Of a stretch of DNA of 64,000 nt, positions 7,634 through 15,529 are shown in pieces. The notes under the pieces are model-generated. The model was not told where the DNA came from and searched no databases. It saw only the letters and a program-made list of their open reading frames with translations. A program made the translations under genes and the position numbers. Position 1 is the stretch's first letter; each line of letters opens with the position of its first letter. Source of the DNA: Alkalihalobacillus sp. TS-13 (GTDB lineage Bacteria > Bacillota > Bacilli > Bacillales > Fictibacillaceae); the NCBI RefSeq assembly GCF_019720915.1, contig NZ_JAHKSI010000001.1:434001-498000 (forward strand), read 5' to 3'.

Positions 7634-8437
7634 CTAAGCATTTCCGGTTTGTTCTTTTGAGCTTTTCTTCTTCGTTTCAGGTTCTTTCGTCTGTCCAGAA
7701 AGAAACCAACCTGCAATTGCAATAGCTACTAAGATACTGTAAAAAGTGAATTTCCAGGGTACGCTGTGTGCAAAGTGCTCAGAGATGATCCCTACTTTCT
7801 TATGAGCAAGTGTAAGGACAACCAGCTTTACTCCGACCCACGTAACGATGAGATATGCCGCTGTTTCAAGGCCGGGACGTTTTTTCAAGACCTTGGAGAT
7901 ATAGGTTGCAGCCGTCCGGATCAATAATAAACCGATCAAGCCGCCAAGGAAAATAACACCGAATTGTCCACCATCCATCCCGCCGATCTGAGGAAGTGGT
8001 GTTCCCGGTAATGCAAGAGCCAATGCAACGGCTGCTAAAATGGAGTCAACAGCAAACGCAATATCTGCAAGTTCTACTTGTATAACTGTTTTCCAGAACC
8101 CCTTTGCACTGACTTTTTTTTCTGTTTTTTCTTCTTCATGACCCTCGTTTTTTATACGATGCTGTTTATAAATGTGTTTAAGACCAATGAACATGAGATA
8201 AGCCGCACCGAGTGCCTGAATTTGCCACACGTTTACGAGAAAAGAAATTGCGAATAAAGCGGCAAATCTGAAAACAAACGCACCGAGGATACCGTAAAAG
8301 AGCGCTTTTTTACGTTGTTCTTTAGGGAGGTGCTTAACCATTACAGCCATTACTAAGGCATTATCGGCTGATAGTAGACCTTCAAGACCGATCAAAATGA
8401 GCAAGGTCCAAGCATACTCCAACCAAAGTGAATCCAT
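7634..8437 (-). CDS. ykoY: TerC-family manganese exporter (YkoY/MeeY-like)
   Basis: A 267-residue integral membrane protein of the TerC family. Seven or so hydrophobic segments are visible, with the paired acidic motifs GLEGLLSADNALVMA (helix 1-2) and VELADIAFAVDSILAA (central), whose Asp/Glu residues are thought to handle the metal. In B. subtilis, YkoY and YceF export Mn2+ and help metallate secreted proteins. I start at ATG 8437, preceded by GAAAGGAGA; an upstream in-frame ATG lacks a ribosome binding site and lies next to the riboswitch terminator. The Mn riboswitch in the leader supports the Mn function directly. Confidence 0.9.
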   Translation of the reverse strand: MDSLWLEYAWTLLILIGLEGLLSADNALVMAVMVKHLPKEQRKKALFYGILGAFVFRFAALFAISFLVNVWQIQALGAAYLMFIGLKHIYKQHRIKNEGHEEEKTEKKVSAKGFWKTVIQVELADIAFAVDSILAAVALALALPGTPLPQIGGMDGGQFGVIFLGGLIGLLLIRTAATYISKVLKKRPGLETAAYLIVTWVGVKLVVLTLAHKKVGIISEHFAHSVPWKFTFYSILVAIAIAGWFLSGQTKEPETKKKSSKEQTGNA

Positions 8438-8500
8438 AATCGTACTCTCCTTTCGAAAGAAAGACTCGAATCCCTCAATGGCTTGAGTCCGAAAATACAA

Positions 8501-8613
8501 AAAAGACCCTTACCATTAGAGGCAAAGGTCTTGCTAACAACGTAAGTTGCCAATAACGCCGAGAGGAAGTGCCCTCTGAATTGACGACGATATTGTAAAA
8601 GCTACTCCCCTTT
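8501..8613 (-). ncRNA. yybP-ykoY manganese riboswitch with terminator
   Basis: Read on the minus strand, the leader starts AAAGGGGAGTAGC. It continues through TCGTCGTCA, ACTTCCTCTCGGC and a GCAACTTACG segment, and ends with GACCTTTGCC-TCTAAT-GGTAAGGGTC-TTTTTT. The GGGGAGTAGC box and the GACCTTTGCC terminator arm are hallmarks of the yybP-ykoY class, which binds Mn2+ and prevents termination. The order promoter (8657-8629), aptamer, terminator, TerC gene matches known ykoY leaders. Confidence 0.92.
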
Positions 8614-8628
8614 GAAATTCTATGGTAA

Positions 8629-8657
8629 TTATTAGGATGTACAAGCCTTCTTGTCAA
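8629..8657 (-). promoter_or_regulatory. SigA promoter for the riboswitch-TerC unit
   Basis: On the minus strand TTGACA (8657-8652), a 17-bp spacer, then TAATAA (8634-8629). Transcription would begin a few bases before the conserved riboswitch start. Confidence 0.8.
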
Positions 8658-8700
8658 TGGTTTTTCTCAGAAGTATCTATCCCTTAAATTACCCAAACAA

Positions 8701-10917
8701 TCAATCGTTAAACACGGATTCGTCGTCTTGGTTGTTCCATTTTGGTAGGATGATTTCAGCAATTGTGCCGACATCTACTTTACTTTTGAATGAAATTTTT
8801 CCATGATGGTTCTCAATGATTTTATAACAAATCATCAAGCCCAATCCCGTGCCTCGTTCTTTTGTTGTGTAAAATGGTTGGCCTAAGGTCGTCAGCCTTT
8901 CTTCTGCAATTCCGCAGCCTTCATCCTGGAAACAGATCCGCAGTTCATCGTCATTCAATTTTTCCGCACTGATGAAAACATTTCCACCTGAACTCATCGA
9001 TTCAATCGCATTTTTCAATAGATTGATGAAGACTTGTTTAAGCTGGTTTCCTTCCCCCTGGATCAATATGTTTTCAATCTGATAGTCCTCATGAATGTTC
9101 ACCTTGTTCATGGTGGCTTCAGAATACAGGAACGAAACGACTTCTTTTATAAGTGATACCGGATTTTGTTGTGACATTTTGGATAACTGCGGTCTCGAGA
9201 GCATAAGGAATTCCCCGACAATACTGTTCACTCGATCCAGTTCTTCAAGCATGATGTCACAATACTCTCCATAACGGTGATCGGTGACGGTTTGGATCAA
9301 TTGGATAAATCCCCTCAAGGAGGTAAGGGGATTACGGATTTCATGAGCGATTCCTGCAGCCAGCTCCCCAAGTACAGATAACTTATCAGAACGGATGATC
9401 ATCTCATCAAGCTGTTTCTGTTGCGTAATATCCTTTATAACGAGGACTGTACCTTTCTTTTCATCATTTTCAGTGATCGGTGTAATCGTGATATCCGTTA
9501 GAATCGATTCGCCTTGTTTGCGATTGATCAGTTGTTCGCGTTCTTTGTGGATGGTTTGCTCCTTGATGGATTGATCCAGTTTTGCTAGAAAGTTACTATA
9601 GGTAACGGAGGATTCAGGGAAAAGGATGGAAACGTGCTTCCCGATCAATTCTCCATGAGCATATTCTAAAAGCTGGATTGCTGCATCATTGGCGAATATA
9701 ATATGTCCGAAAGGTGATAAACTTAATATTCCGTCACCTGCTGTATTTAAAATCAGTTCATTCTGTTGGTTGATCGCTTCAACTTCTTTTTCTGATTTTT
9801 TACGTTCGCTTATGTCAGAAAGCATGAGAAGAATCGCATTCTGATGTTCAAAATCGATCGGAAGTACAGTCATTTCTACTTCCAAGGTTTCACCATCAAT
9901 GCGAAGCAACTTACTTTCCATCGTAAATGAAGGGATATCTGCATTAGCTATCTTCCTCAGTTGTGTAGTGACGTCACTTTGGATATCCTGATGAACCATT
10001 TCCAGTATCGATCTTCCAATCAAACAACCGTCTGACTCTGTATTGAATAACTCCAAGCAAGAGGAATTTACATAACTCATTTTATTTTTCACAAGGACGG
10101 CAATTGCGATAGGTGAATTCTCTACAAGAATCCGGTACCGTTCTTCACTGAGTTCTAAATCTTTTTTGTATTGAAGCTGTTTCGTGATATTACGGGCGAC
10201 ACCATATACTCCAGTTATCTGACCATTGATGACGATCGGTACAGCGGTGACCCGAAGTTCTTTCCGTTCATTCCTCTCGTTCTTGATCGCACATGGGAAC
10301 GTCAAAGATTCACCTCGCATCACTTGTTGGAACTTATGCAAGGTATCAAGTTGGTAATCAGGTGTGATATAAGGCAGAAACGTACGCTGTTTCATTTGTT
10401 CTTCCGAATGACCTGTAATTTCACTTCCGGCCTCATTGACACTAGTGAAATAACCGTTCGAATCCAAGGAAAACACAGGATCAGGATTATAGAGGAACAG
10501 AGATTTGAAATGCTGTTCACTCGTTTCTAGCAAGAGCTCCTTTTCTTTACGATCAGTGATATCGATGCAGTTTCCAATTACCTGCACTACTTGATCATCA
10601 ACGGTCACCGGGTTCAATGATGCCAGGTAAGAGATGTTGAATACAGTGGCTTCGTAAGATACAGCCTCACCAGCCCAGGCTCTTTCATACATCATCGATT
10701 TCTCGATCGCTTTTTCTTCAGGTAAAAAATCCTTAAGTTCATAGCCGACAATTTGATTTGGATCAAGGTTCATTTTTTTCAAAAGCTGCCCCTCGCAAAA
10801 TGTATGTATGAACCGGCCGCTATCTATTTTTGTAAATGTGAAAATAAAACCATTCTGCTGTTGGATGATATGTTGAAGATGTTGTTTTGACAGAGCATCG
10901 ATATGTAGTGTAGTCAT
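8701..10917 (-). CDS. Multi-PAS sensor histidine kinase, sporulation-kinase type
   Basis: A 738-residue soluble kinase without membrane segments. Four PAS modules lie in sequence over about residues 20-510, several joined by PAC-like ends such as VYGVARNIT and LLMLSDISERK. Next come the HisKA box with the phospho-acceptor His in AAGIAHEIRNPLTSLRG, an N box (FINLLKNAIES), and G boxes (DEGCGIAEE, GTGLGLMICYKI). No receiver domain or partner regulator is adjacent, consistent with orphan kinases feeding the Spo0 phosphorelay. Length and layout resemble B. subtilis KinE, but the paralogue cannot be fixed. I start at ATG 10917 because the AGAGAGGTG site is well spaced for it; two earlier in-frame ATGs fit less well. 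Confidence 0.85.
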   Translation of the reverse strand: MTTLHIDALSKQHLQHIIQQQNGFIFTFTKIDSGRFIHTFCEGQLLKKMNLDPNQIVGYELKDFLPEEKAIEKSMMYERAWAGEAVSYEATVFNISYLASLNPVTVDDQVVQVIGNCIDITDRKEKELLLETSEQHFKSLFLYNPDPVFSLDSNGYFTSVNEAGSEITGHSEEQMKQRTFLPYITPDYQLDTLHKFQQVMRGESLTFPCAIKNERNERKELRVTAVPIVINGQITGVYGVARNITKQLQYKKDLELSEERYRILVENSPIAIAVLVKNKMSYVNSSCLELFNTESDGCLIGRSILEMVHQDIQSDVTTQLRKIANADIPSFTMESKLLRIDGETLEVEMTVLPIDFEHQNAILLMLSDISERKKSEKEVEAINQQNELILNTAGDGILSLSPFGHIIFANDAAIQLLEYAHGELIGKHVSILFPESSVTYSNFLAKLDQSIKEQTIHKEREQLINRKQGESILTDITITPITENDEKKGTVLVIKDITQQKQLDEMIIRSDKLSVLGELAAGIAHEIRNPLTSLRGFIQLIQTVTDHRYGEYCDIMLEELDRVNSIVGEFLMLSRPQLSKMSQQNPVSLIKEVVSFLYSEATMNKVNIHEDYQIENILIQGEGNQLKQVFINLLKNAIESMSSGGNVFISAEKLNDDELRICFQDEGCGIAEERLTTLGQPFYTTKERGTGLGLMICYKIIENHHGKISFKSKVDVGTIAEIILPKWNNQDDESVFND

Positions 10918-11040
10918 TCTATTCATACACCTCTCTAAAAAGTGAGTATGATTGATACTTTCCACTTTTATAAAGGAACTCCTTTAATTTCAGTTATACC
11001 GCAAACTAAATGAGTCTAAAGGTATCTTTTTGTAAGTATG

Positions 11041-11075
11041 AAAAAAGAGCAGAGCACTATTGTGCCAAGCTCTTC
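11041..11075 (-). terminator. Intrinsic terminator after the O-methyltransferase gene
   Basis: On the minus strand AAGAGC...GCTCTT with inner CAC/GTG pairing, followed by TTTTTT. Confidence 0.8.
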
Positions 11076-11114
11076 GTGAATTCATATGTCATCATTCCTA
11101 TTTTTCTTCAATCC

Positions 11115-11741
11115 CTATTTCACCCGTGCAATTGTCAGTCCATCACCAAGCGGGACCAGAATGCTTTCAAGCTGCGGGTGGTCTGCCGTTTTTTGATTAT
11201 AGGCTTGTAAGGCTTTCGTATCGTTATCCTCTGTATTCTCATGGAGCACTTTACCGTTCCATAGGGTATTATCTGCGATGATCAAGGCACCAGGGTTAGC
11301 AAGTTGGATGCAGTAATCCAAATATTTGCCGTAGTTTTCTTTATCTGCGTCGATGAAAAATAAGTCATAAACAGCATCACTATGAGTAAGTTTCTCCAAA
11401 GATTCGAGTGCAGGGCCGACTTCATATTGCACAAGGCCCGTGAAACCAGCTTCTTCGATATGTTTTTTGGCAACATTCGCATAAGACTCATGCAATTCAA
11501 GAGAGGTCAGCCGGGCTTTTTCGTTTCCTCTTAGCAGGCAGATCCCGCTATATCCACCTAAAGCACCCACCTCGAGGAGGTTTTGAGCACCGGATATTTT
11601 AACAAGCAGTGTCAATAATTTACCTGATTCGGGTGAGACAGATATCGTCGGCATTCCGATCTTAAGCATATTTTCCGTGATTTTTTCGAGATCTTCGTCT
11701 TTTTGTACGAAAAGTGTTTGGATGTATGTTTCTATATTCAT
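11115..11741 (-). CDS. SAM-dependent O-methyltransferase (class I, CCoAMT-like)
   Basis: A 208-residue cytoplasmic methyltransferase of the caffeoyl-CoA/catechol type (pfam Methyltransf_3). Motif I is LLEVGALGGYSGICLL (SAM-binding glycine loop, about residues 55-70), followed by the acidic SLELHES ribose-binding turn. Catalytic/metal motifs are FIDADKENY and ADNTLWNGKV, typical of the Mg-dependent group. The B. subtilis relative YrrM sits elsewhere. The start ATG overlaps the stop of the upstream membrane-protein gene by 4 bases (ATGA), so the two are translationally coupled. Substrate unknown; catechols, or a modified nucleotide as in TrmR-like enzymes, are possible. Confidence 0.88.
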   Translation of the reverse strand: MNIETYIQTLFVQKDEDLEKITENMLKIGMPTISVSPESGKLLTLLVKISGAQNLLEVGALGGYSGICLLRGNEKARLTSLELHESYANVAKKHIEEAGFTGLVQYEVGPALESLEKLTHSDAVYDLFFIDADKENYGKYLDYCIQLANPGALIIADNTLWNGKVLHENTEDNDTKALQAYNQKTADHPQLESILVPLGDGLTIARVK

Positions 11742-12193
11742 ATATTTCCCTCCTCTCCTAATCGGATGTAAGGATGTTCTTTATTTTCAATACTATAGAT
11801 GATTGTGAAGCCGAATACGATGCCAGCAAAGAAATGGAGCTTTTCATTGCCGTAAAGCAAGTTTGCAAAAGGAATCAAATCGCCCCAGCCGAAAAGGGAG
11901 AAATAATATGCAGGAAAAAGCAAGACGAGAAGAGAAGGAATTCCGAATATAAGCAGCTTTTTCCAATTGATTTTCAGATTCCGGCTGTTTTTCAATGAAA
12001 TATCGCTCAAGGGAACCGCCAACGCCATTCCAAACAAGATTGGAAATAGGATTGAATAATAAAAGACGGAAGTGAGCAGGAAATTCTGTTCTGCCTTCAC
12101 ATGAAGCAGACCCTCAATCTTAAAACCAGCAATCAAGAAAAAGCTGTATATGATCAAATATATGAAATAACGGATTGTGGATGAATGTTTCAT
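11738..12193 (-). CDS. Small integral membrane protein of unknown function
   Basis: A 151-residue protein with four likely membrane helices (about residues 9-30, 40-62, 80-102 and 118-135). It is basic at the cytoplasmic loop NSRNLKINWKK. No family motif is recognised. Start ATG 12193 has GGAGG 8 bases upstream; an earlier in-frame ATG lies before that site. Its last codon overlaps the start of the methyltransferase gene (ATGA), so the two probably form one operon. Confidence 0.72.
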   Translation of the reverse strand: MKHSSTIRYFIYLIIYSFFLIAGFKIEGLLHVKAEQNFLLTSVFYYSILFPILFGMALAVPLSDISLKNSRNLKINWKKLLIFGIPSLLVLLFPAYYFSLFGWGDLIPFANLLYGNEKLHFFAGIVFGFTIIYSIENKEHPYIRLGEEGNI

Positions 12194-12267
12194 TTGAAAG
12201 ACCTCCATTATGAGTTCTTTGTTTGATACTAACTGAAAGCAGATATGAAGTTATCTGGGCTAACATG

Positions 12268-12402
12268 GAAATATACGGGACTACTGTGGGAAAAGCAAGC
12301 TAAGCAAGACCCCGCAAGCGAATGTTCGGCTAACAACCATCACGTCCTGTGTAAGTGAGCTGAGGAGGTTTGCAGCTTGCCTGCGGAAAGCGAGTATATT
12401 TC
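12268..12402 (+). repeat. Degenerate deletion derivative of the dispersed element (135 bp)
   Basis: Recognisable pieces of the long element occur in the right order: a GGGAAAAGCAAGC-like left end, AGACCCCGC, CACGTCCTGTG, AAGTGAG...GAGGAGG and the right end CTGCGGAAAGCGAG ... ATTTC. Most of the interior is missing and the rest has diverged. It lies between divergent genes. Confidence 0.6.
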
Positions 12403-12465
12403 CTTTATAGAAAACAACTTCTACGAAAACGGCTTTTTAAAAAAAGTTATCACAGAAAGGTGATC

Positions 12466-13005
12466 ATGATGATCGAGTCTGGCAATCTATTCATACGTCC
12501 GTTGAAAAGAGAGGATGCCGTCCATTTGGTCAAATGGTTGAATGATCCAGAAGTTTTGCAGTGGTATGAAGGACGGGATCGCCCCCATGACCTTAACAAA
12601 GTCTATGAGCATTTTTATGAAAGTGATAATCGGGTCATTAAGAATCTTGTAATGTGGAATCAGACTCTGATTGGTTATGTTCAATATTACCCTTTATCGG
12701 AAAAAGAGAAAAGAATTTATGGCTATAAACGTGATGATTCTTTATATGGTATGGATCAATTCATCGGAGAGCTGTCGTATCAGGACCGTGGGATCGGAAC
12801 ACAGCTCGTCAATACGGTTGCAGCGTTTCTTTTCGATAAGCTTGAAGTTGGAAAGGTAGTCATGGATCCACAGCTTCGCAATCCACGCGCACTCAGATGT
12901 TATGAAAAATGCGGCTTCCGTCCTGTACGACGCTTGAAATCCCATGAAATGCATGAAGGGAAAAAGGAAGACTGTTTATTAATCGAAAGGCTTTGTTATA
13001 CTTAA
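12466..13005 (+). CDS. GNAT family N-acetyltransferase (AAC(6')-like)
   Basis: A 179- or 178-residue acetyltransferase. The acetyl-CoA loop is YQDRGIGTQLVNTVAAFLF, and the C-terminal part has the pattern VVMDPQLRNPRALRCYEKCGF shared by AAC(6')-Ib-like and siderophore-acetyltransferase-like GNATs. The substrate cannot be stated, and no resistance claim is made. AAAGGTGAT lies before two adjacent ATGs (12466 and 12469); either may be the start. The final codons (…R-L-C-Y-T-stop) lie inside the GGCTTTGTTA end of a dispersed element that begins at about 12989, so the natural C terminus may have been replaced or slightly altered. Confidence 0.82.
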   Translation: MMIESGNLFIRPLKREDAVHLVKWLNDPEVLQWYEGRDRPHDLNKVYEHFYESDNRVIKNLVMWNQTLIGYVQYYPLSEKEKRIYGYKRDDSLYGMDQFIGELSYQDRGIGTQLVNTVAAFLFDKLEVGKVVMDPQLRNPRALRCYEKCGFRPVRRLKSHEMHEGKKEDCLLIERLCYT

Positions 13006-13170
13006 TTCTTGATTTTTTCGAAATTCACTCCCTTTCCGCGGGCAAACGAAAAGCGGAAGCGACCCGGTTAGGCACGCAGGTCACTGGAAAACTGACGAGG
13101 AGGCTGTCGCTGCCGCAGGAAGTTTGAAGTGATTCAAGTGACTGGTCGCTGAGCTAGACATCACTTCCCT
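12989..13170 (-). repeat. Truncated copy of the dispersed element (inverted), abutting a broken gene
   Basis: It starts with GGCTTTGTTATAC (outer end), then GAAATTCACTCCCTTTCCGCGGG, GACCCGGTTAGGCACGCAGG, ACTGACGAGGAGGC and TCGCTGAGCTAGACATC. It stops at CACTTCCCTG, where full copies continue into TATTAACC. It also lacks about 60 bases between GAGGAGGC and GCCGCAGG. The right boundary is the start of DNA-alkylation-gene-like sequence. Confidence 0.8.
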
Positions 13171-13754
13171 GAAACAGAATGCCCTTCTGCAAAAGAGGTC
13201 AGTGCCCATCTGATTCCCGAAGTTTATGAGTTTTATCCTGACGACTGTGTGATGACAATTGGGAAGTGAGGGAATGGGCTGGCGGCGGCTGTGGTGAGAT
13301 CTTGGCTGAACGTTTTGAGAAATTCTATCCTGTCATGGAAGTGTGGAAGGAGGATGAATCTGAAAATGTTCGCAGAGCGGTAGTATTATCAGTCATGTAT
13401 GCAAGTAAATCCTTAGATGAATCCTATGTCCGCAAGCTATTGGAAATCCTTGAGCCCCTGATGAAAGACGAGTCGGAGTACGTGAAGAAAAACCTGGGGG
13501 CATTTGTAATCGGGGATGGGTTATTGAAGCGATACCCTGCACATGTCCTTCCGTGGTTGGAATCGCTCGTCGGTTCTGATGATGAGACTGTACGCTGGAA
13601 TATTGCGATGGTCTTTTCAGCAACAGCGGTAAGATCATTTTACAAAGAAGGGGAAAAGCTTTTGGTTGAATTGGAAACTGATGAACGGAAAAAGATACAA
13701 CGAGCAGTGAAAAAAGCCCGGAGGAATTTGAACAAGGCGATTAAAGTCTCGTGA
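13171..13754 (+). pseudogene. Broken DNA-alkylation-repair/HEAT-repeat-type gene
   Basis: The 3' reading frame (GTG 13266 to 13754, 162 residues) encodes HEAT-like helices: VREWAGGGCGEILAERF, ENVRRAVVLSVMYAS and ETVRWNIAMVFS. These resemble the repeat units of DNA alkylation repair (AlkD/AlkC-fold) proteins. Directly upstream, another frame (13171-13266) reads AKEVSAHLIPEVYEFYPDDC and ends at a TGA, and would naturally continue into VREWAGG. So one frameshift, probably a small deletion, lies near 13264-13268. The gene's 5' portion is missing at the junction with the truncated element ending at 13170. A short functional fragment starting at GTG 13266 is possible but unlikely. Confidence 0.62.
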
Positions 13755-13878
13755 AAAAATCGGATTAATTTCCAAAAAGCAGTTGAATCCCGCCCCCAAA
13801 TCTGTAAAATAGTCTTAATACCTATCGACGTTATATACAAGGTAGATGAGACTTTCTGTATTGAAGAGGGGGATGGAG

Positions 13879-14679
13879 ATGATCAGAAAGCTGACAGAAA
13901 AAGATCATGAACAGGTGATGTCGTTTTTAAGTGAGGAACGAGCTATAAATCTTTTCATCATCGGGGATATTGAAAACTTCGGCTATGAAACGGATTTTCA
14001 ACAAATTTGGGGTGAATGGGACAGAGCGGACGAATTGATTGCAATCCTGCTCCGTTATAAAGAAAATTTCATTCCATATGCGAAAGGACCATTTGACGTA
14101 GAGGGATTCGCAAAAATCATTACCTCAGACGAAAACTTTCACATTTTATCAGGTAAAGAAGACATTCTTGAGCAATTCGGAGGTTACATATCTTCAAACA
14201 AGAAAAGAAGCATGTATTTCGCGGAATTGATCAACGGAGACATGCTGCCGCGAGCTTTTGAACGAGAAGGTATACGGATGGCAGAAGAAGAGGACGTTGA
14301 AGCGATCTTTATGCTGCGGGAAAGGATCGAAGAATTCACCGACTCCATCTCTTCTCGTGAAAGCTTGCTCCATTCGATCAGAAGCAATACGGGTCGAACA
14401 TATCTTGTCAAAGATGGGGATTTTGCAATTACCAGTGTGTCGACCACAGCTGAAAATTCAATGTCAGCTATGGTCGTCGGGGTCTGTACAGACACAGCCC
14501 ATCGAAATAAAGGTCTTGCTTCCAGGTGCTTAAGTGCTCTTTGTGAAGACGTATTGAAAGAGGGAAAGACCTTATGTCTGTTTTACGATAACCCGGCTGC
14601 AGGATCGATTTACAAGCGCTTAGGTTTTAAAGATATCGGGCGATGGACGATGTGGCATAATACGGAAAATCAGGCTTGA
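13879..14679 (+). CDS. GNAT family N-acetyltransferase, two-domain type
   Basis: A 266-residue protein. The C-terminal half holds the GNAT core with an acetyl-CoA loop in GVCTDTAHRNKGLASRCLSALCED and the closing motif LCLFYDNPAAGSIYKRLGFKDIGRW. The N-terminal half (about residues 1-120, including SFLSEERAINLFIIGDIENFG) looks like the degenerate first GNAT-like domain seen in FR47-like proteins. GAAGAGGGGG is spaced best for ATG 13879; ATG 13873 and an in-frame ATG at 13846 are alternatives. Substrate unknown. It is probably monocistronic, or followed by the tiny ORF at 14741. Confidence 0.8.
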   Translation: MIRKLTEKDHEQVMSFLSEERAINLFIIGDIENFGYETDFQQIWGEWDRADELIAILLRYKENFIPYAKGPFDVEGFAKIITSDENFHILSGKEDILEQFGGYISSNKKRSMYFAELINGDMLPRAFEREGIRMAEEEDVEAIFMLRERIEEFTDSISSRESLLHSIRSNTGRTYLVKDGDFAITSVSTTAENSMSAMVVGVCTDTAHRNKGLASRCLSALCEDVLKEGKTLCLFYDNPAAGSIYKRLGFKDIGRWTMWHNTENQA

Positions 14680-14740
14680 TTGGCTGGAATTTTTCAGGTA
14701 ATATAGTAGTGATTACGATTGGAATTAGGAGGTGTAAGGA

Positions 14741-14866
14741 ATGCTTACAGGATTGTTTCGTATTTTGGATTGGTTGACAGTTGAGGTCCGTTCCATTACG
14801 CATGATTTTGCGTTCGACGGGAGAAGTATGTCCATTTTTCCAAATACGAAAATGATCAAAACGTAA
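14741..14866 (+). CDS. Small protein, 41 residues, unknown function
   Basis: A short frame preceded by a strong, well-spaced site (AGGAGGTGTAAGG then ATG) and followed 40 bases later by an intrinsic terminator, so it has the context of a real gene. The peptide starts MLTGLFRILDWLTVEVRS and ends FPNTKMIKT. The first 20 residues are amphipathic, with no signal peptide or obvious membrane helix. No family recognised. Conservation in related genomes would decide it. Confidence 0.55.
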   Translation: MLTGLFRILDWLTVEVRSITHDFAFDGRSMSIFPNTKMIKT

Positions 14867-14905
14867 GCAGAACCTTATCCCTTTCATCCTTTTAAAAGTA
14901 CGGAT

Positions 14906-14940
14906 AACCATGGGCAGGTCAGCTTGCTCATGGTTTTTTG
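14906..14940 (+). terminator. Intrinsic terminator after the 41-residue ORF
   Basis: AACCATG...CATGGTT with additional GC/GC pairing inside, then TTTTTTG. Confidence 0.82.
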
Positions 14941-14955
14941 TTGTACTTAGAAATA

Positions 14956-15445
14956 GGGTTTGTTGCACTTCAATGTTGATCAAACAAACGAAATTCACGG
15001 CACTCCAGTGGGAACAGCGAGCCAGGTGAGACCCCGCTGTTTTTAAAAGGATCTTCGACTATAATAATGAACTTCGACTAAATACCACCACGTCCTATGG
15101 TGAACGTCGAAGCCAGCATAAGGAAAGCTTCTAAGAATCCTCATTGCAGACACGAAAATGATTTCATTTTTGTGTTGGAAGAGGCTTGCGGAAGTGGGTT
15201 GATACAGGGAAGTGATGTCTAGCTCAGCGACCAGTCACTTGGATCACTTCAAATTTCCTGCGTCGGCAACACATTGATTGACATCCTTATGAGTTAGCCC
15301 ACGCAGAACCAAGTCTTTGTTTGGTTCGAGCCTCCTCGTCAGTTTTCCAGTGACCTGTGTACCTGACCGAGTCGCTTCCGCTTTTCTTACGCCCGCGGAT
15401 AGGGAGTGAATTTCGAAGCAATCAACATCATTCTTAAACAAAGCC
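14956..15445 (+). repeat. Dispersed non-coding element, copy 3 (complete, about 490 bp)
   Basis: Outer ends are GGGTTTGTTGCACTTC at 14956 and the inverted TTAAACAAAGCC ending at 15445. Inside them the core spans 14990-15414 (GAAATTCACGGCACTCC ... AGGGAGTGAATTTC). Compared with copy 1 it lacks one GGTGAACGTCGAAG unit (the GTACATCCTGTACAAGTAC segment), showing unit-number variation. No transposase or conserved frame lies inside. Confidence 0.87.
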
Positions 15446-15529
15446 AAAATTAAAAAGGCAAAAACTAAACAACCGTTCCATAATTCATTGGATGACATTT
15501 TGGAACATCTATAAAAGGAGACTAATTTC

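Noticed and set aside
12466-13005. Aminoglycoside resistance gene.
   Set aside because: The GNAT resembles the AAC(6')-like branch only in general motifs; many such proteins act on other substrates, so no resistance function is claimed.
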